This document shows, in pieces, positions 18,918-25,684 of a DNA stretch of 64,000 nt. The stretch is from Chthonomonas calidirosea T49 (GTDB lineage Bacteria > Armatimonadota > Chthonomonadetes > Chthonomonadales > Chthonomonadaceae), in NCBI RefSeq assembly GCF_000427095.1, contig NC_021487.1, forward strand, positions 932,266 to 996,265, given 5' to 3'. The position numbers were made by a program, and so were the translations under genes. The number at the start of each line of letters is the position of its first letter. Positions within the stretch are counted from its first letter, which is position 1. The notes under the pieces are model-generated. The model saw only the letters and a list, made by a program, of their open reading frames with translations, had not been told where the DNA came from and did no database searches.

Positions 18918-19870
18918 CGTGCAGGTCCCTCCGGCACCAGGAAGAGGGCGCCCAAAGGCCGAGGTGGCGGGGGATCGGACACTTGCTCGAATTCTGCGAT
19001 CTCTGCTGATCGCTGATCGCGGTATTCCCTAACGACCTCGCGGCGTGCGGCAAAGCCATGGTCCTCGAGCTCGGCGAAGAGGCTTTGCTGTCCGGTGCTG
19101 TCGATCATCCCCCGCGCGTGACGCTCCTCCTCGTCGAGTTCCCGAAGCCGGTCCCTGACGTCCCGCTCGAGGTCCTGCCGCAGTATGTCGGCCTGCCGGC
19201 GGCGGTGGGCGCGGAGCTCCTCAGCACGACGCGCGAGCCAGCGCTCGGCCTCGGCTCGAGCCGCCTCGCGAAGCGCCTCGAACCTTCCCTCGAAGAGGCT
19301 GCACAGGGCCTCGCGCGGGACCTCGCCAGCCTCGTCGGGTTCGAGCCAGCGAAGGTTCTCCTCGGGCGCGCCCAGGATTCCGCCGTCGAGACCGACACGG
19401 ATCGTCAGAAGGTGTTCCTCCAAGAGTCCGCCGCCCCCCTCGATCCTGCCGAGCCATGTGAACAGCGCCGAGGGAACCTCTGACGCTGGAACGATCCGGG
19501 CGGCGAGCCGCCGGGGCGGCAGACCTCGAACGTTCGGGTACACCAGGAGCAGCCGCCGTCGGGCGTCGGCCGCGAGGGCCCGGACCAGGGGATGCAGCGG
19601 GGTGATGTACTCGACCTCCTCGGGCCGCGTCCGCGCCGCGACCGAGCGGCGAAAGGTGGCCGCCGGGTAGACGGCTTCCACTCCCTCGCCCCGGTAGGAC
19701 CACGGCACCTCGATCCGGTAGATGCCCTCCGTGCCGGGCACCGGTGTGGCCGCCTTTGCCCCCAGCATCTCAAGGACAAGTCTCTCGAAAGATTCGTCGT
19801 CAGGCAGGAGCGGCTCCGGCGTATCGAGCGCGTCGAGGATGCGCCGCAACTCATCTTCGGACGCCCCCGC
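18914..19870 (-). CDS. SNF2/DrmD-like helicase, C-terminal part (frameshifted off)
   Basis: From the G5 run at 19864-19868 to the stop at 18914, this frame continues the SNF2 protein: GASEDELRRILDAL, a LHPLVRALAADARRRLLLVY block and a long charged coiled region (RAEAERWLARRAEELRAHRR). Such a tail is usual in RapA-like and DrmD-like SNF2 proteins after the second RecA lobe. Removing one G from the G5 run joins it to the upstream part as LLLASGASEDELRR, giving about 1002 residues in total, close to the length of DrmD-type proteins. The same frame is open further up to a possible ATG at 19960, but that extension is an out-of-frame shadow of the helicase. No obvious own ribosome site is visible, so without frame correction it may not be made. 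Confidence 0.7.
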   Translation of the reverse strand, partial: AGASEDELRRILDALDTPEPLLPDDESFERLVLEMLGAKAATPVPGTEGIYRIEVPWSYRGEGVEAVYPAATFRRSVAARTRPEEVEYITPLHPLVRALAADARRRLLLVYPNVRGLPPRRLAARIVPASEVPSALFTWLGRIEGGGGLLEEHLLTIRVGLDGGILGAPEENLRWLEPDEAGEVPREALCSLFEGRFEALREAARAEAERWLARRAEELRAHRRRQADILRQDLERDVRDRLRELDEEERHARGMIDSTGQQSLFAELEDHGFAARREVVREYRDQRSAEIAEFEQVSDPPPPRPLGALFLVPEGPAR

Positions 19871-21920
19871 TCGCAAGCAGGAGAGGTTGCAAGTCACGCA
19901 CGAACTGTTCGGTGCGGTCCTCGAAGGTGCGCACCAACCCCTGCTTTCCCGACTCGGCATCGCCCGCCTCCGCGTCGAGGCGGACCAGTTCCTGCCAAAA
20001 ATCCTGCTGGCCTTGGATCAGTCCCAGGATGTCCGGGGTCGATACCCGATCCGCTGCCATCTGCTCGATCTTCTCGACGAGACGGCGCAGGACATCGTCT
20101 TCAGGGCTATCGGGGTAGTAGAGGAAACGGATGATCGGCTCTCGGCTCTGGCCGTAGCGGTCCACGCGACCGTTGCGCTGCTCCAGCCGGTTCGGGTTCC
20201 AGGGAAGCTCCACGTGGATGACCCGGCGGCAGTGATGCTGGAGGTTGAGCCCCTCGCTCGCTGCGTCCGTGGCGAGCAGAACGCGGATCTCTGGGCGCTC
20301 GAACAGCTCCTGCCGCCGGAGCCGCTGTCCCCGGGTCAGGCCGCCGTGCAGAATGACGTAGTGGTCCGCCAGGTCGGGATCGGCGTCGATGCGGGCGCGG
20401 ATCGCTTCGAGCGTGTCTCGGTATTCGGTAAAGACGATGACTTTTTCCGCCGGGTCGTCGGCGAAGACGCATTTGAGTTCCGCGAGCAGAGCCTCAATTT
20501 TTGCATCCCGATCGGGCAGTTTTTTGAGGCGCGCCCAGATGCTTTTGAGGCTCTGCAGTTCGGAACGGCGGCGTTTCTCGTCCTTCGGGATGGCGGACCT
20601 GAGGATGCGCCGCGCCGTCCGCTCGCTCTGCGATTCGGTGAGGGGAAGATCTGCCTGATAGTCCCGAAGCTCCGCGTGGGAGGGGGCTTCCTCCCGGGCT
20701 TCGGCCTTGGCGAGCGCCTCGAGCCGATTTTCGATTGTGGTAAGCAGTGCCCGGCGGGACGAAAGGGCCCGCTTCTTTACGATCTGCATGGCAAAGCCGA
20801 CAAGCTCCGCCTCGTCGGTCCCTTCGGCCTGACGTGCGGTTCGCGAGCAGTAGGACGAAACCTTCTCGAGGAGCTCCTTTTCGGGCCCTGAGAGAGGAAC
20901 CGGCAGCCCTTCGACCTTGCGCTGAGGGAAAACTGGCACCTCGCCACCGTCGACCCGGCGTCGGATCTGTCGCTTCATCCGCCGGATCATGGCCGTCTCC
21001 ACGCGCCGGCGAAGGTCCTCTGGCGACCCCGAGAACGTGGCTAGGGTCGGTTCCACCAGTTCCACGAGGGAGCGGAAGGCATGCGCGTAGCCGTTGTGCG
21101 GCGTCGCCGTGAGGAGGAGCAGGCTGCGGCTCGCATTCCGGAGCGCCCCTCCGAGGCGGGTCCGCTGCGTGCGGTAGGGATTCTGCGGTGTCCCCGACTC
21201 GGCAAGGGCATGCGCCTCGTCCACGATGATCAGATCCCAGCGCTTGCGCAGCGCCCGGTTCTGCACCGTCTCTTTCTTGAGGTAGTCGATCGAGGTGATG
21301 ACATAGGGAAGTGCATCCCACGGACTCACCCCCGCCGGCAAGGTTTCCTGCGCAGCGGCCAGGTCGGAGGCGTTTCCCACGATCTGGAACACCAGCCCGA
21401 ACTTTTCCAGCAACTCCGCGCGCCACTGCTCCATAAGCCCTGGGGGAGCGACGACCAGCACGCGGCGCACACGCCCGCGGGCCATCAGTTCCAGCATCGC
21501 GAGTCCCGCCTCGATGGTCTTCCCGAGCCCCACGTCGTCGGCGACGAGCAGGCTCGGGCGCGGCTTGGCCAAGAGGCGCAGCGTTGGCGCCAGTTGATAG
21601 GCCTCGAGCGCCACCCGCCCGAAACGGGCTCCCGAAAGGAGACCTGTCTCCCGCACCAGCGTGGCGGCCAGGATTCGGTGGCTGCTCGACCACGATATCA
21701 GGGAATCGAGCTGGCGCAGTTCGAAGCAGAGGTCCTCCGTAGGCAAGGGCTGCGGTTCCTCGGGCGGCACCGACACGGGAAGGCGGATGGGCTCCTCGCC
21801 ATCCAGGGCTTCGAGCGTGAGCAGGTGGTGCCCATCCGCTATCTTCTTCACTTCCCGGACGATCCAGGGTCGGTCGCGAACCACAACCCGAGTGTTCGTC
21901 TCGATCAGCATGTCGGTCAT
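19851..21920 (-). CDS. SNF2/DrmD-like helicase, N-terminal part (truncated by frameshift)
   Basis: The 690-residue ATPase portion of an SNF2-family, RapA/DrmD-like helicase. Walker A is ADDVGLGKT (about 128-135), Walker B is IIVDEAHALAE, motif III is LLTATPHNG, and the second lobe has VIFTEYRDTL, ATDAASEGLNLQ and QRNGRVDRYGQ with the arginine fingers. I chose the ATG at 21920 (MTDMLIETN) because GGAG stands 8 bases upstream; the same frame is open further to 22094, where it overlaps the ATPase relic. The frame ends at a TGA reached only because of the G5 run at 19864-19868. In DISARM class 1, the homologous SNF2 protein partners with an adenine methylase. This copy keeps all helicase motifs but loses the C-terminal 310 residues unless the frame is restored. 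Confidence 0.85.
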   Translation of the reverse strand: MTDMLIETNTRVVVRDRPWIVREVKKIADGHHLLTLEALDGEEPIRLPVSVPPEEPQPLPTEDLCFELRQLDSLISWSSSHRILAATLVRETGLLSGARFGRVALEAYQLAPTLRLLAKPRPSLLVADDVGLGKTIEAGLAMLELMARGRVRRVLVVAPPGLMEQWRAELLEKFGLVFQIVGNASDLAAAQETLPAGVSPWDALPYVITSIDYLKKETVQNRALRKRWDLIIVDEAHALAESGTPQNPYRTQRTRLGGALRNASRSLLLLTATPHNGYAHAFRSLVELVEPTLATFSGSPEDLRRRVETAMIRRMKRQIRRRVDGGEVPVFPQRKVEGLPVPLSGPEKELLEKVSSYCSRTARQAEGTDEAELVGFAMQIVKKRALSSRRALLTTIENRLEALAKAEAREEAPSHAELRDYQADLPLTESQSERTARRILRSAIPKDEKRRRSELQSLKSIWARLKKLPDRDAKIEALLAELKCVFADDPAEKVIVFTEYRDTLEAIRARIDADPDLADHYVILHGGLTRGQRLRRQELFERPEIRVLLATDAASEGLNLQHHCRRVIHVELPWNPNRLEQRNGRVDRYGQSREPIIRFLYYPDSPEDDVLRRLVEKIEQMAADRVSTPDILGLIQGQQDFWQELVRLDAEAGDAESGKQGLVRTFEDRTEQFVRDLQPLLLASGGVRR

Positions 21921-21994
21921 GGTGAAAGCTCCGTTCTCTGGGATAGTGATGCGGCTGACCGCCCAGCGAACGGGCAAGTTGGCCGCCGGTCGGT

Positions 21995-22439
21995 CTAAGC
22001 GAATCGATTCCGCAGCGTTCCGGTGGCCTTGGCGTGGCCGCTCGAGGTAGACGCGAGGTCCAGCGCCGTGGCGTCGTTCGTCAGCGCGGTCCAAAACTCT
22101 TCGCCTGCCTGCCGCGTCGCTCCGCTTTGCGGCGCAGGCAGGTTCGTGTTGGTCAGGCGAAGGAACACTTCATCGGCCTTCTTCTCGTCCTTGAAGCGGA
22201 GATCACCAACATCAGGTGCGACTTACCGGTGCCGTAGTTGCCGACGACAAGCAGTCCTTTGTTATCGACGGCCTGATCGAACTGAAGCTGGGGGATCACC
22301 AGGTGAGTCATTCGTTCGGCCATCTCGTCGGAGGGGACATAGGTGCTGACCAGCTTTTTGCGCTTACGGCTACATCGGCATCCCGTAGCTGGACGACGGA
22401 CTCGATGGGCTCGAATTGGACTAGATTTTCGTACTTCAT
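21995..22439 (-). pseudogene. DUF6079-like ATPase, internally deleted relic
   Basis: The ATG at 22439 follows a strong ribosome site (AGGAGAGG). The start reads [20 protein letters not shown]; after a frameshift near 22385 it continues as [17 protein letters not shown] and [17 protein letters not shown], the N-terminus and Walker A of large DUF6079-type ATPases of defence islands. Right after Walker A, near 22200, another frame takes over ([20 protein letters not shown] up to [16 protein letters not shown] and a TAG at 21995), which reads like the C-terminal end of the same protein. About 1000 middle codons are therefore missing, judging from the usual size of the family. It lies directly upstream of the SNF2 gene in the same operon. 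Confidence 0.75.
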
Positions 22440-22477
22440 CTGTATGGCCTCTCCTATCTCAAACGAGCTGATCAGGC

Positions 22478-22930
22478 TCAATCCTCGAAAAAATCCCGGT
22501 CTATTGATTTCAGCTCATAAACAGATTCGGTAGTTACGCCCACGTTATGTTTGATCATCAAGCGCGCCATGGTCGTCCCATCGATCAGAACGACTCGCGG
22601 CTCCAGCCGATTGACATAATCGCGTGCCTCCCTGGTGAATTCCGAGCTTGTAATGAAGACGCCTTTCTTTGCGCCTCTTCCGTGCAACGCGCCGACAAAC
22701 TTCTGAACTTCAGGACGCCCCACCGGATTGGCCCATTGCTTGGCTTGAACGTAGATGACGTCCAGGCCCAATTCATCTTCTTTGATGCCGCCGTCGATTC
22801 CTTCATCGCCGCTCCCACCCACGACCTGAGCAGCTTGAGGCAGGCCGCCTCCGTACCCCATCGCAACGAGGAGCCGGATCACCAAGCGCTCGAACAACGC
22901 TGGATTTGCCCCGCGCACCTTCTCCAGCAC
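22478..22930 (-). CDS. Mrr-like restriction endonuclease, catalytic domain only
   Basis: A 150-residue Mrr_cat domain of the PD-(D/E)xK fold: LVIRLLVAMGYGG, then GSGDEGIDGGI (catalytic Asp) and VIYVQAKQWANPVGRPEVQK (Q-x-K). Full-length Mrr proteins have about 300 residues with an N-terminal winged helix that binds DNA; here the frame opens only at 22953, where the heptad repeats begin, so the N-terminal half has been cut off. Mrr enzymes cleave modified DNA. It is the first gene of the defence operon in transcription order, 38 bases before the ATPase relic. The listed start is the GTG at 22930; it is doubtful that the fragment is expressed or active. Confidence 0.75.
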   Translation of the reverse strand: MLEKVRGANPALFERLVIRLLVAMGYGGGLPQAAQVVGGSGDEGIDGGIKEDELGLDVIYVQAKQWANPVGRPEVQKFVGALHGRGAKKGVFITSSEFTREARDYVNRLEPRVVLIDGTTMARLMIKHNVGVTTESVYELKSIDRDFFED

Positions 22931-22953
22931 GTCTCCGGTTAGCGACTCGATGT

Positions 22954-23130
22954 TGAGGACTCAGGACTGAGGACTCAGGACTGAGGACTGAGTCCTCCTC
23001 CCTCAGTCCTCATCGCTCAGTCCTCAGTCCTTCCCATCCCTCAGTCCTCATCCCTCAGCACTCAGTCCTCATCTCTCAGCACTCAGTCCTCATCCCTCAG
23101 TCCTCATCCCTCAGTCCTCAGCACTGAGAC
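22954..23130. repeat. Heptad-repeat tract A, right side of island
   Basis: The same 7-base modules as at 8503-8922, here mostly TCAGTCC and TCATCCC/TCATCGC. It begins with about five modules in the GGACTGA/GGACTCA orientation and then flips to the TCAGTCC orientation. It directly abuts the truncated mrr reading frame on its left and the end of the four-helix-bundle gene on its right. Confidence 0.88.
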
Positions 23131-23137
23131 GATCGAT

Positions 23138-23521
23138 TCATTTCCCGCCATCCCTTCGTTGCTTGTCCACAGCAGCTCGCAACCCACCAAGGATGCGAGC
23201 AACTTCTTCTGCCTGTTTCATCAATCGGTCGAAGCTCGTTTGATCAAGATAGCCGACATCAAGGGCTACGTAGAGCTGCGAACGGACCTCTGCACAAGAG
23301 GCCTTGGCGGTTGAAAGAAACTGGTGAAACTCACCACGCCCCCCACGTTCGAATCCTTCCGCGATATTCGACATAATCGAAACCGCAGCTCGTTGAATCT
23401 GGCCACTCAAGCCCAAATCCTTTGCAAAGGCACCTTGCCGCGTCACCTCGTATATGGCCTCCGTAAGTTCCCGCGCCTTCTGCCAGGCAATCAACTCTTC
23501 GAAACGCTCGACTTTCGCCAT
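23138..23521 (-). CDS. Four-helix-bundle protein (TIGR02436/S23, Avd-like)
   Basis: A 127-residue protein of the four-helix-bundle family first known from intervening sequences in 23S rRNA genes and related in fold to Avd of diversity-generating retroelements. The motifs are [18 protein letters not shown] at the start, then [20 protein letters not shown] and [19 protein letters not shown]. The ATG at 23521 (MAKVERFEE) gives the canonical start; an upstream in-frame ATG at 23560 adds 13 residues derived from the repeat border. It lies alone between heptad-repeat tracts A and B, on the same strand as the defence operon. The molecular role of the family is unknown; proteins of this type bind nucleic acid in the Avd case. 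Confidence 0.88.
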   Translation of the reverse strand: MAKVERFEELIAWQKARELTEAIYEVTRQGAFAKDLGLSGQIQRAAVSIMSNIAEGFERGGRGEFHQFLSTAKASCAEVRSQLYVALDVGYLDQTSFDRLMKQAEEVARILGGLRAAVDKQRRDGGK

Positions 23522-23558
23522 AAGCAGAGCCTTATCTTGTCCACCATTCTTGAGCAGC

Positions 23559-23820
23559 AAAGCTCAGTGCTGAGTAATGAGGACTGAGGACTGAGTTACC
23601 ATCCCTCATCGCTCAGTCCTCAGTCCTTCCCATCCCTCATCCCTCAGTCCTCATCGCTCAGTCCTCAGTCCTTCCCATCCCTCAGTCCTCAGTCCTCATC
23701 GCTCAGTCCTCAGTCCTTCCCATCCCTCCTCCCTCAGTCCTCATCCCTCAGTCCTCAGTCCCCATCCCTCAGTCCTCCTCCCTCCGTCCTCAGTCCTGAG
23801 TCCTCAGTCCTGAGTAACGA
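23559..23820. repeat. Heptad-repeat tract B
   Basis: A third tract of the same family. It opens with modules in the GGACTGA orientation, then turns to TCAGTCC modules. Inside, a 31-base unit built on TCATCGCTCAGTCCTCAGTC and ending in TTCCCATCCC occurs three times nearly unchanged; a version of it is also in tract A. It ends at about 23820, after which sequence typical of the host resumes. Confidence 0.88.
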
Positions 23821-23901
23821 AACCCCTGTCCGGCCGCTAGGCCGATTGCGTGTCATTGTACCTCATTCAACCATGCTAGCGATGAACACCTGCTTGGAGG
23901 G

Positions 23902-23907
23902 TATAAT
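23902..23907 (+). promoter_or_regulatory. -10 box of the sialate O-acetylesterase gene
   Basis: A perfect TATAAT stands 51 bases upstream of the ATG at 23958. The -35 position (about GCGATG at 17 bases) is weak, so an activator or an alternative spacing may be involved. Confidence 0.45.
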
Positions 23908-23957
23908 GCTGCCAAGAAAGTCCTCCAGCATCTACCTTCCAAGAAGGAGTTTTTGTT

Positions 23958-25478
23958 ATGAAAGCGACCCTCTCTCTGCTCGTGGTCCTGCTGCTCTGTT
24001 TCGCCTTGCGACCCGTTTCTGCTCAGTCCAATGCTGGCAACGCAGATCTCCCTTTGGTGAGTCGCATCTTCAGCAGCAACATGGTGCTTCAACGGGAACG
24101 CAGAGACCCCATTTGGGGCTGGACCACCCCGAACGCCAATGTCACCGTCAGCGTGACCGGTCCCTATTTCCAAGAACATCTGGTGGTCACAGCGGATGAT
24201 AAAGGAGCATGGCAGACACGCATCGGTCCTCTACCGGTTGGCGGGCCCTACCAAATAACAGTTACCGGCCCCGATAACCAAAAGGAACAGTTCGACAACG
24301 TGCTCTCCGGGGATGTCTGGCTTTGCTCTGGCCAAAGCAATATGCAGTTCGGCATTGCCAACGGCCTGAACGCACAGCAGGAGATCGCCAACGCCAACTA
24401 CCCTCAAATACGCCTCTTTTCCGTGCAGCTCTACTCCGTTCCCACCCCCATGGCTTGCTTGAATCCTCCTCAGCCGAACTTGGTAAATCAGTGGGTAGAA
24501 TGCAACCCCCAAAATGTGGCGACGGGAGGTTGGGGTGGTTTCTCTGCCGTTGCCTACTTCTTTGGCCGCGCGCTTTATCAGGCGTTGGGAGTGCCCATCG
24601 GGCTCATCCACTCCTCCTGGGGTGGCACGCCGGCCGAGGCATGGATCAGCGCTCGCTCCATCTCCCAAATTGCCGATCTTCAAGATGCGCTTCGCAAAGT
24701 GGAGAACGACCCGAATGCTAAACCGAACAGCTTTGGGATTATGCCTTCCGCCCCAACCGTGCTCTACAACGGCATGATCGCTCCCCTCGTGCCCTATGCC
24801 ATTCGAGGAGTGATCTGGTATCAAGGCGAATCGAATGTTGGGAGGGCTTATCAGTATCGCACCCTGCTCGCCGCCCTCATTCGCGATTGGCGCTCTGCTT
24901 GGAACGAAGGCAACTTCCCCTTCCTCATCGTGCAGCTGCCTAACTTTGGCCCTCAAAAGCCCGATCCAACAGAAAGCGCCTGGGCGGAACTGCGCGAGTC
25001 CCAATACATTGTCGCCAGCACGGTGCCAAATACCGGCATCGTATGCACGATAGATATCGGCGACGCCAACGACATTCACCCCAAAGATAAGCAGGATGTC
25101 GGAAAGCGCCTCGCGCTCTACGCCTTAGCTAAAGTCTATGGACAAAAAGTGACCTACTCCGGCCCCACGTTCCGCTCGATGAAAGTGGAGGGTCATACGG
25201 TACGGATCTTTTTCGACCATACCGATGGAGGCCTCGTAGCAAAAGGCGGGAAGCTCACTGGGTTTGCGATTGCCGGTTCGGATAAACAGTGGCATTGGGC
25301 CGACGCCCAGATCGATGGCAACAGCGTGGTGCTCTCCTCACCCGATGTGCCTAACCCCGTGGCCGTTCGATACGCATGGGCCGATAATCCCGAGTGCAAC
25401 CTCTACAATGGTGCTGGTCTTCCTGCCTTCCCCTTCCGCACCGATGACTGGACGGAGATAACCCGTAACAACCATTAA
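23958..25478 (+). CDS. Secreted sialate O-acetylesterase (SGNH hydrolase)
   Basis: A 506-residue SGNH/GDSL-like esterase of the sialate 9-O-acetylesterase group, which removes acetyl groups from sugars. It has an N-terminal signal peptide (MKATLSLLVVLLLCFALRPV, cleavage after SAQ), a beta-rich domain, then LCSGQSNMQFG with the nucleophilic Ser (about residue 126), GLIHSSWGGTPAEAW, VIWYQGESN and DANDIHPKDKQ with the Asp/His pair (about 370-375). The ribosome site AAGGAG is well placed. It is exported, and with the glycoside hydrolase at 5302 it fits polysaccharide degradation; the two genes would be near neighbours if the 8.5-23.8 kb island were removed. Confidence 0.9.
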   Translation: MKATLSLLVVLLLCFALRPVSAQSNAGNADLPLVSRIFSSNMVLQRERRDPIWGWTTPNANVTVSVTGPYFQEHLVVTADDKGAWQTRIGPLPVGGPYQITVTGPDNQKEQFDNVLSGDVWLCSGQSNMQFGIANGLNAQQEIANANYPQIRLFSVQLYSVPTPMACLNPPQPNLVNQWVECNPQNVATGGWGGFSAVAYFFGRALYQALGVPIGLIHSSWGGTPAEAWISARSISQIADLQDALRKVENDPNAKPNSFGIMPSAPTVLYNGMIAPLVPYAIRGVIWYQGESNVGRAYQYRTLLAALIRDWRSAWNEGNFPFLIVQLPNFGPQKPDPTESAWAELRESQYIVASTVPNTGIVCTIDIGDANDIHPKDKQDVGKRLALYALAKVYGQKVTYSGPTFRSMKVEGHTVRIFFDHTDGGLVAKGGKLTGFAIAGSDKQWHWADAQIDGNSVVLSSPDVPNPVAVRYAWADNPECNLYNGAGLPAFPFRTDDWTEITRNNH

Positions 25479-25482
25479 CCTT

Positions 25483-25511
25483 AAGGTGCTTTGGGACGTA
25501 CCAAACACCTT
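25483..25511 (+). terminator. Stem-loop after the esterase gene
   Basis: AAGGTG-C-TTTGG pairs with CCAAACACCTT, giving 11 base pairs with one bulged C and a 6-base loop, 5 bases after the stop. No T-run follows. Confidence 0.5.
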
Positions 25512-25567
25512 CCCTGAAAAGGGGAGGAAGAGAGTGCGTACTTGACAAGATGCATTATATTTTTATT

Positions 25568-25667
25568 GGGGGCGGATGGGGTCTGGTGGCCCTCCCGGTC
25601 TTCAAAATCGTGCGAGAGGCGAGCCGATCTCGTCTCTGGTGGGTTCGATTCCCACACGCTCCCGCCA
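25568..25667 (+). tRNA. selC: tRNA-Sec (anticodon TCA)
   Basis: A 100-base selenocysteine tRNA including CCA. The acceptor arm pairs GGGGGCG with CGCTCCC (one G-T; the eighth pair expected for bacterial tRNA-Sec would be a G/A mismatch). The anticodon loop is CTTCAAA with TCA at 25602-25604, the long variable arm has a CGAGA/TCTCG stem, and the T arm is GTGGG-TTCGATT-CCCAC. Discriminator G and encoded CCA end at 25667. The D arm contains the TCTGGTGG form seen in other bacterial tRNA-Sec. It inserts selenocysteine at UGA codons with SelA and SelB, which are not in this window. It lies between convergent protein genes. Confidence 0.92.
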
Positions 25668-25684
25668 TCTGCACCTCAGGATGA

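Noticed and set aside
20494-21693. A 399-residue frame on the minus strand inside the SNF2 gene
   Set aside because: It is a shifted reading of the helicase; helicase motifs are in the other frame.
25542-25561. TTGACA followed by TATATT before the tRNA-Sec gene
   Set aside because: The spacing is only about 8 bases, too short for a sigma-70 promoter.
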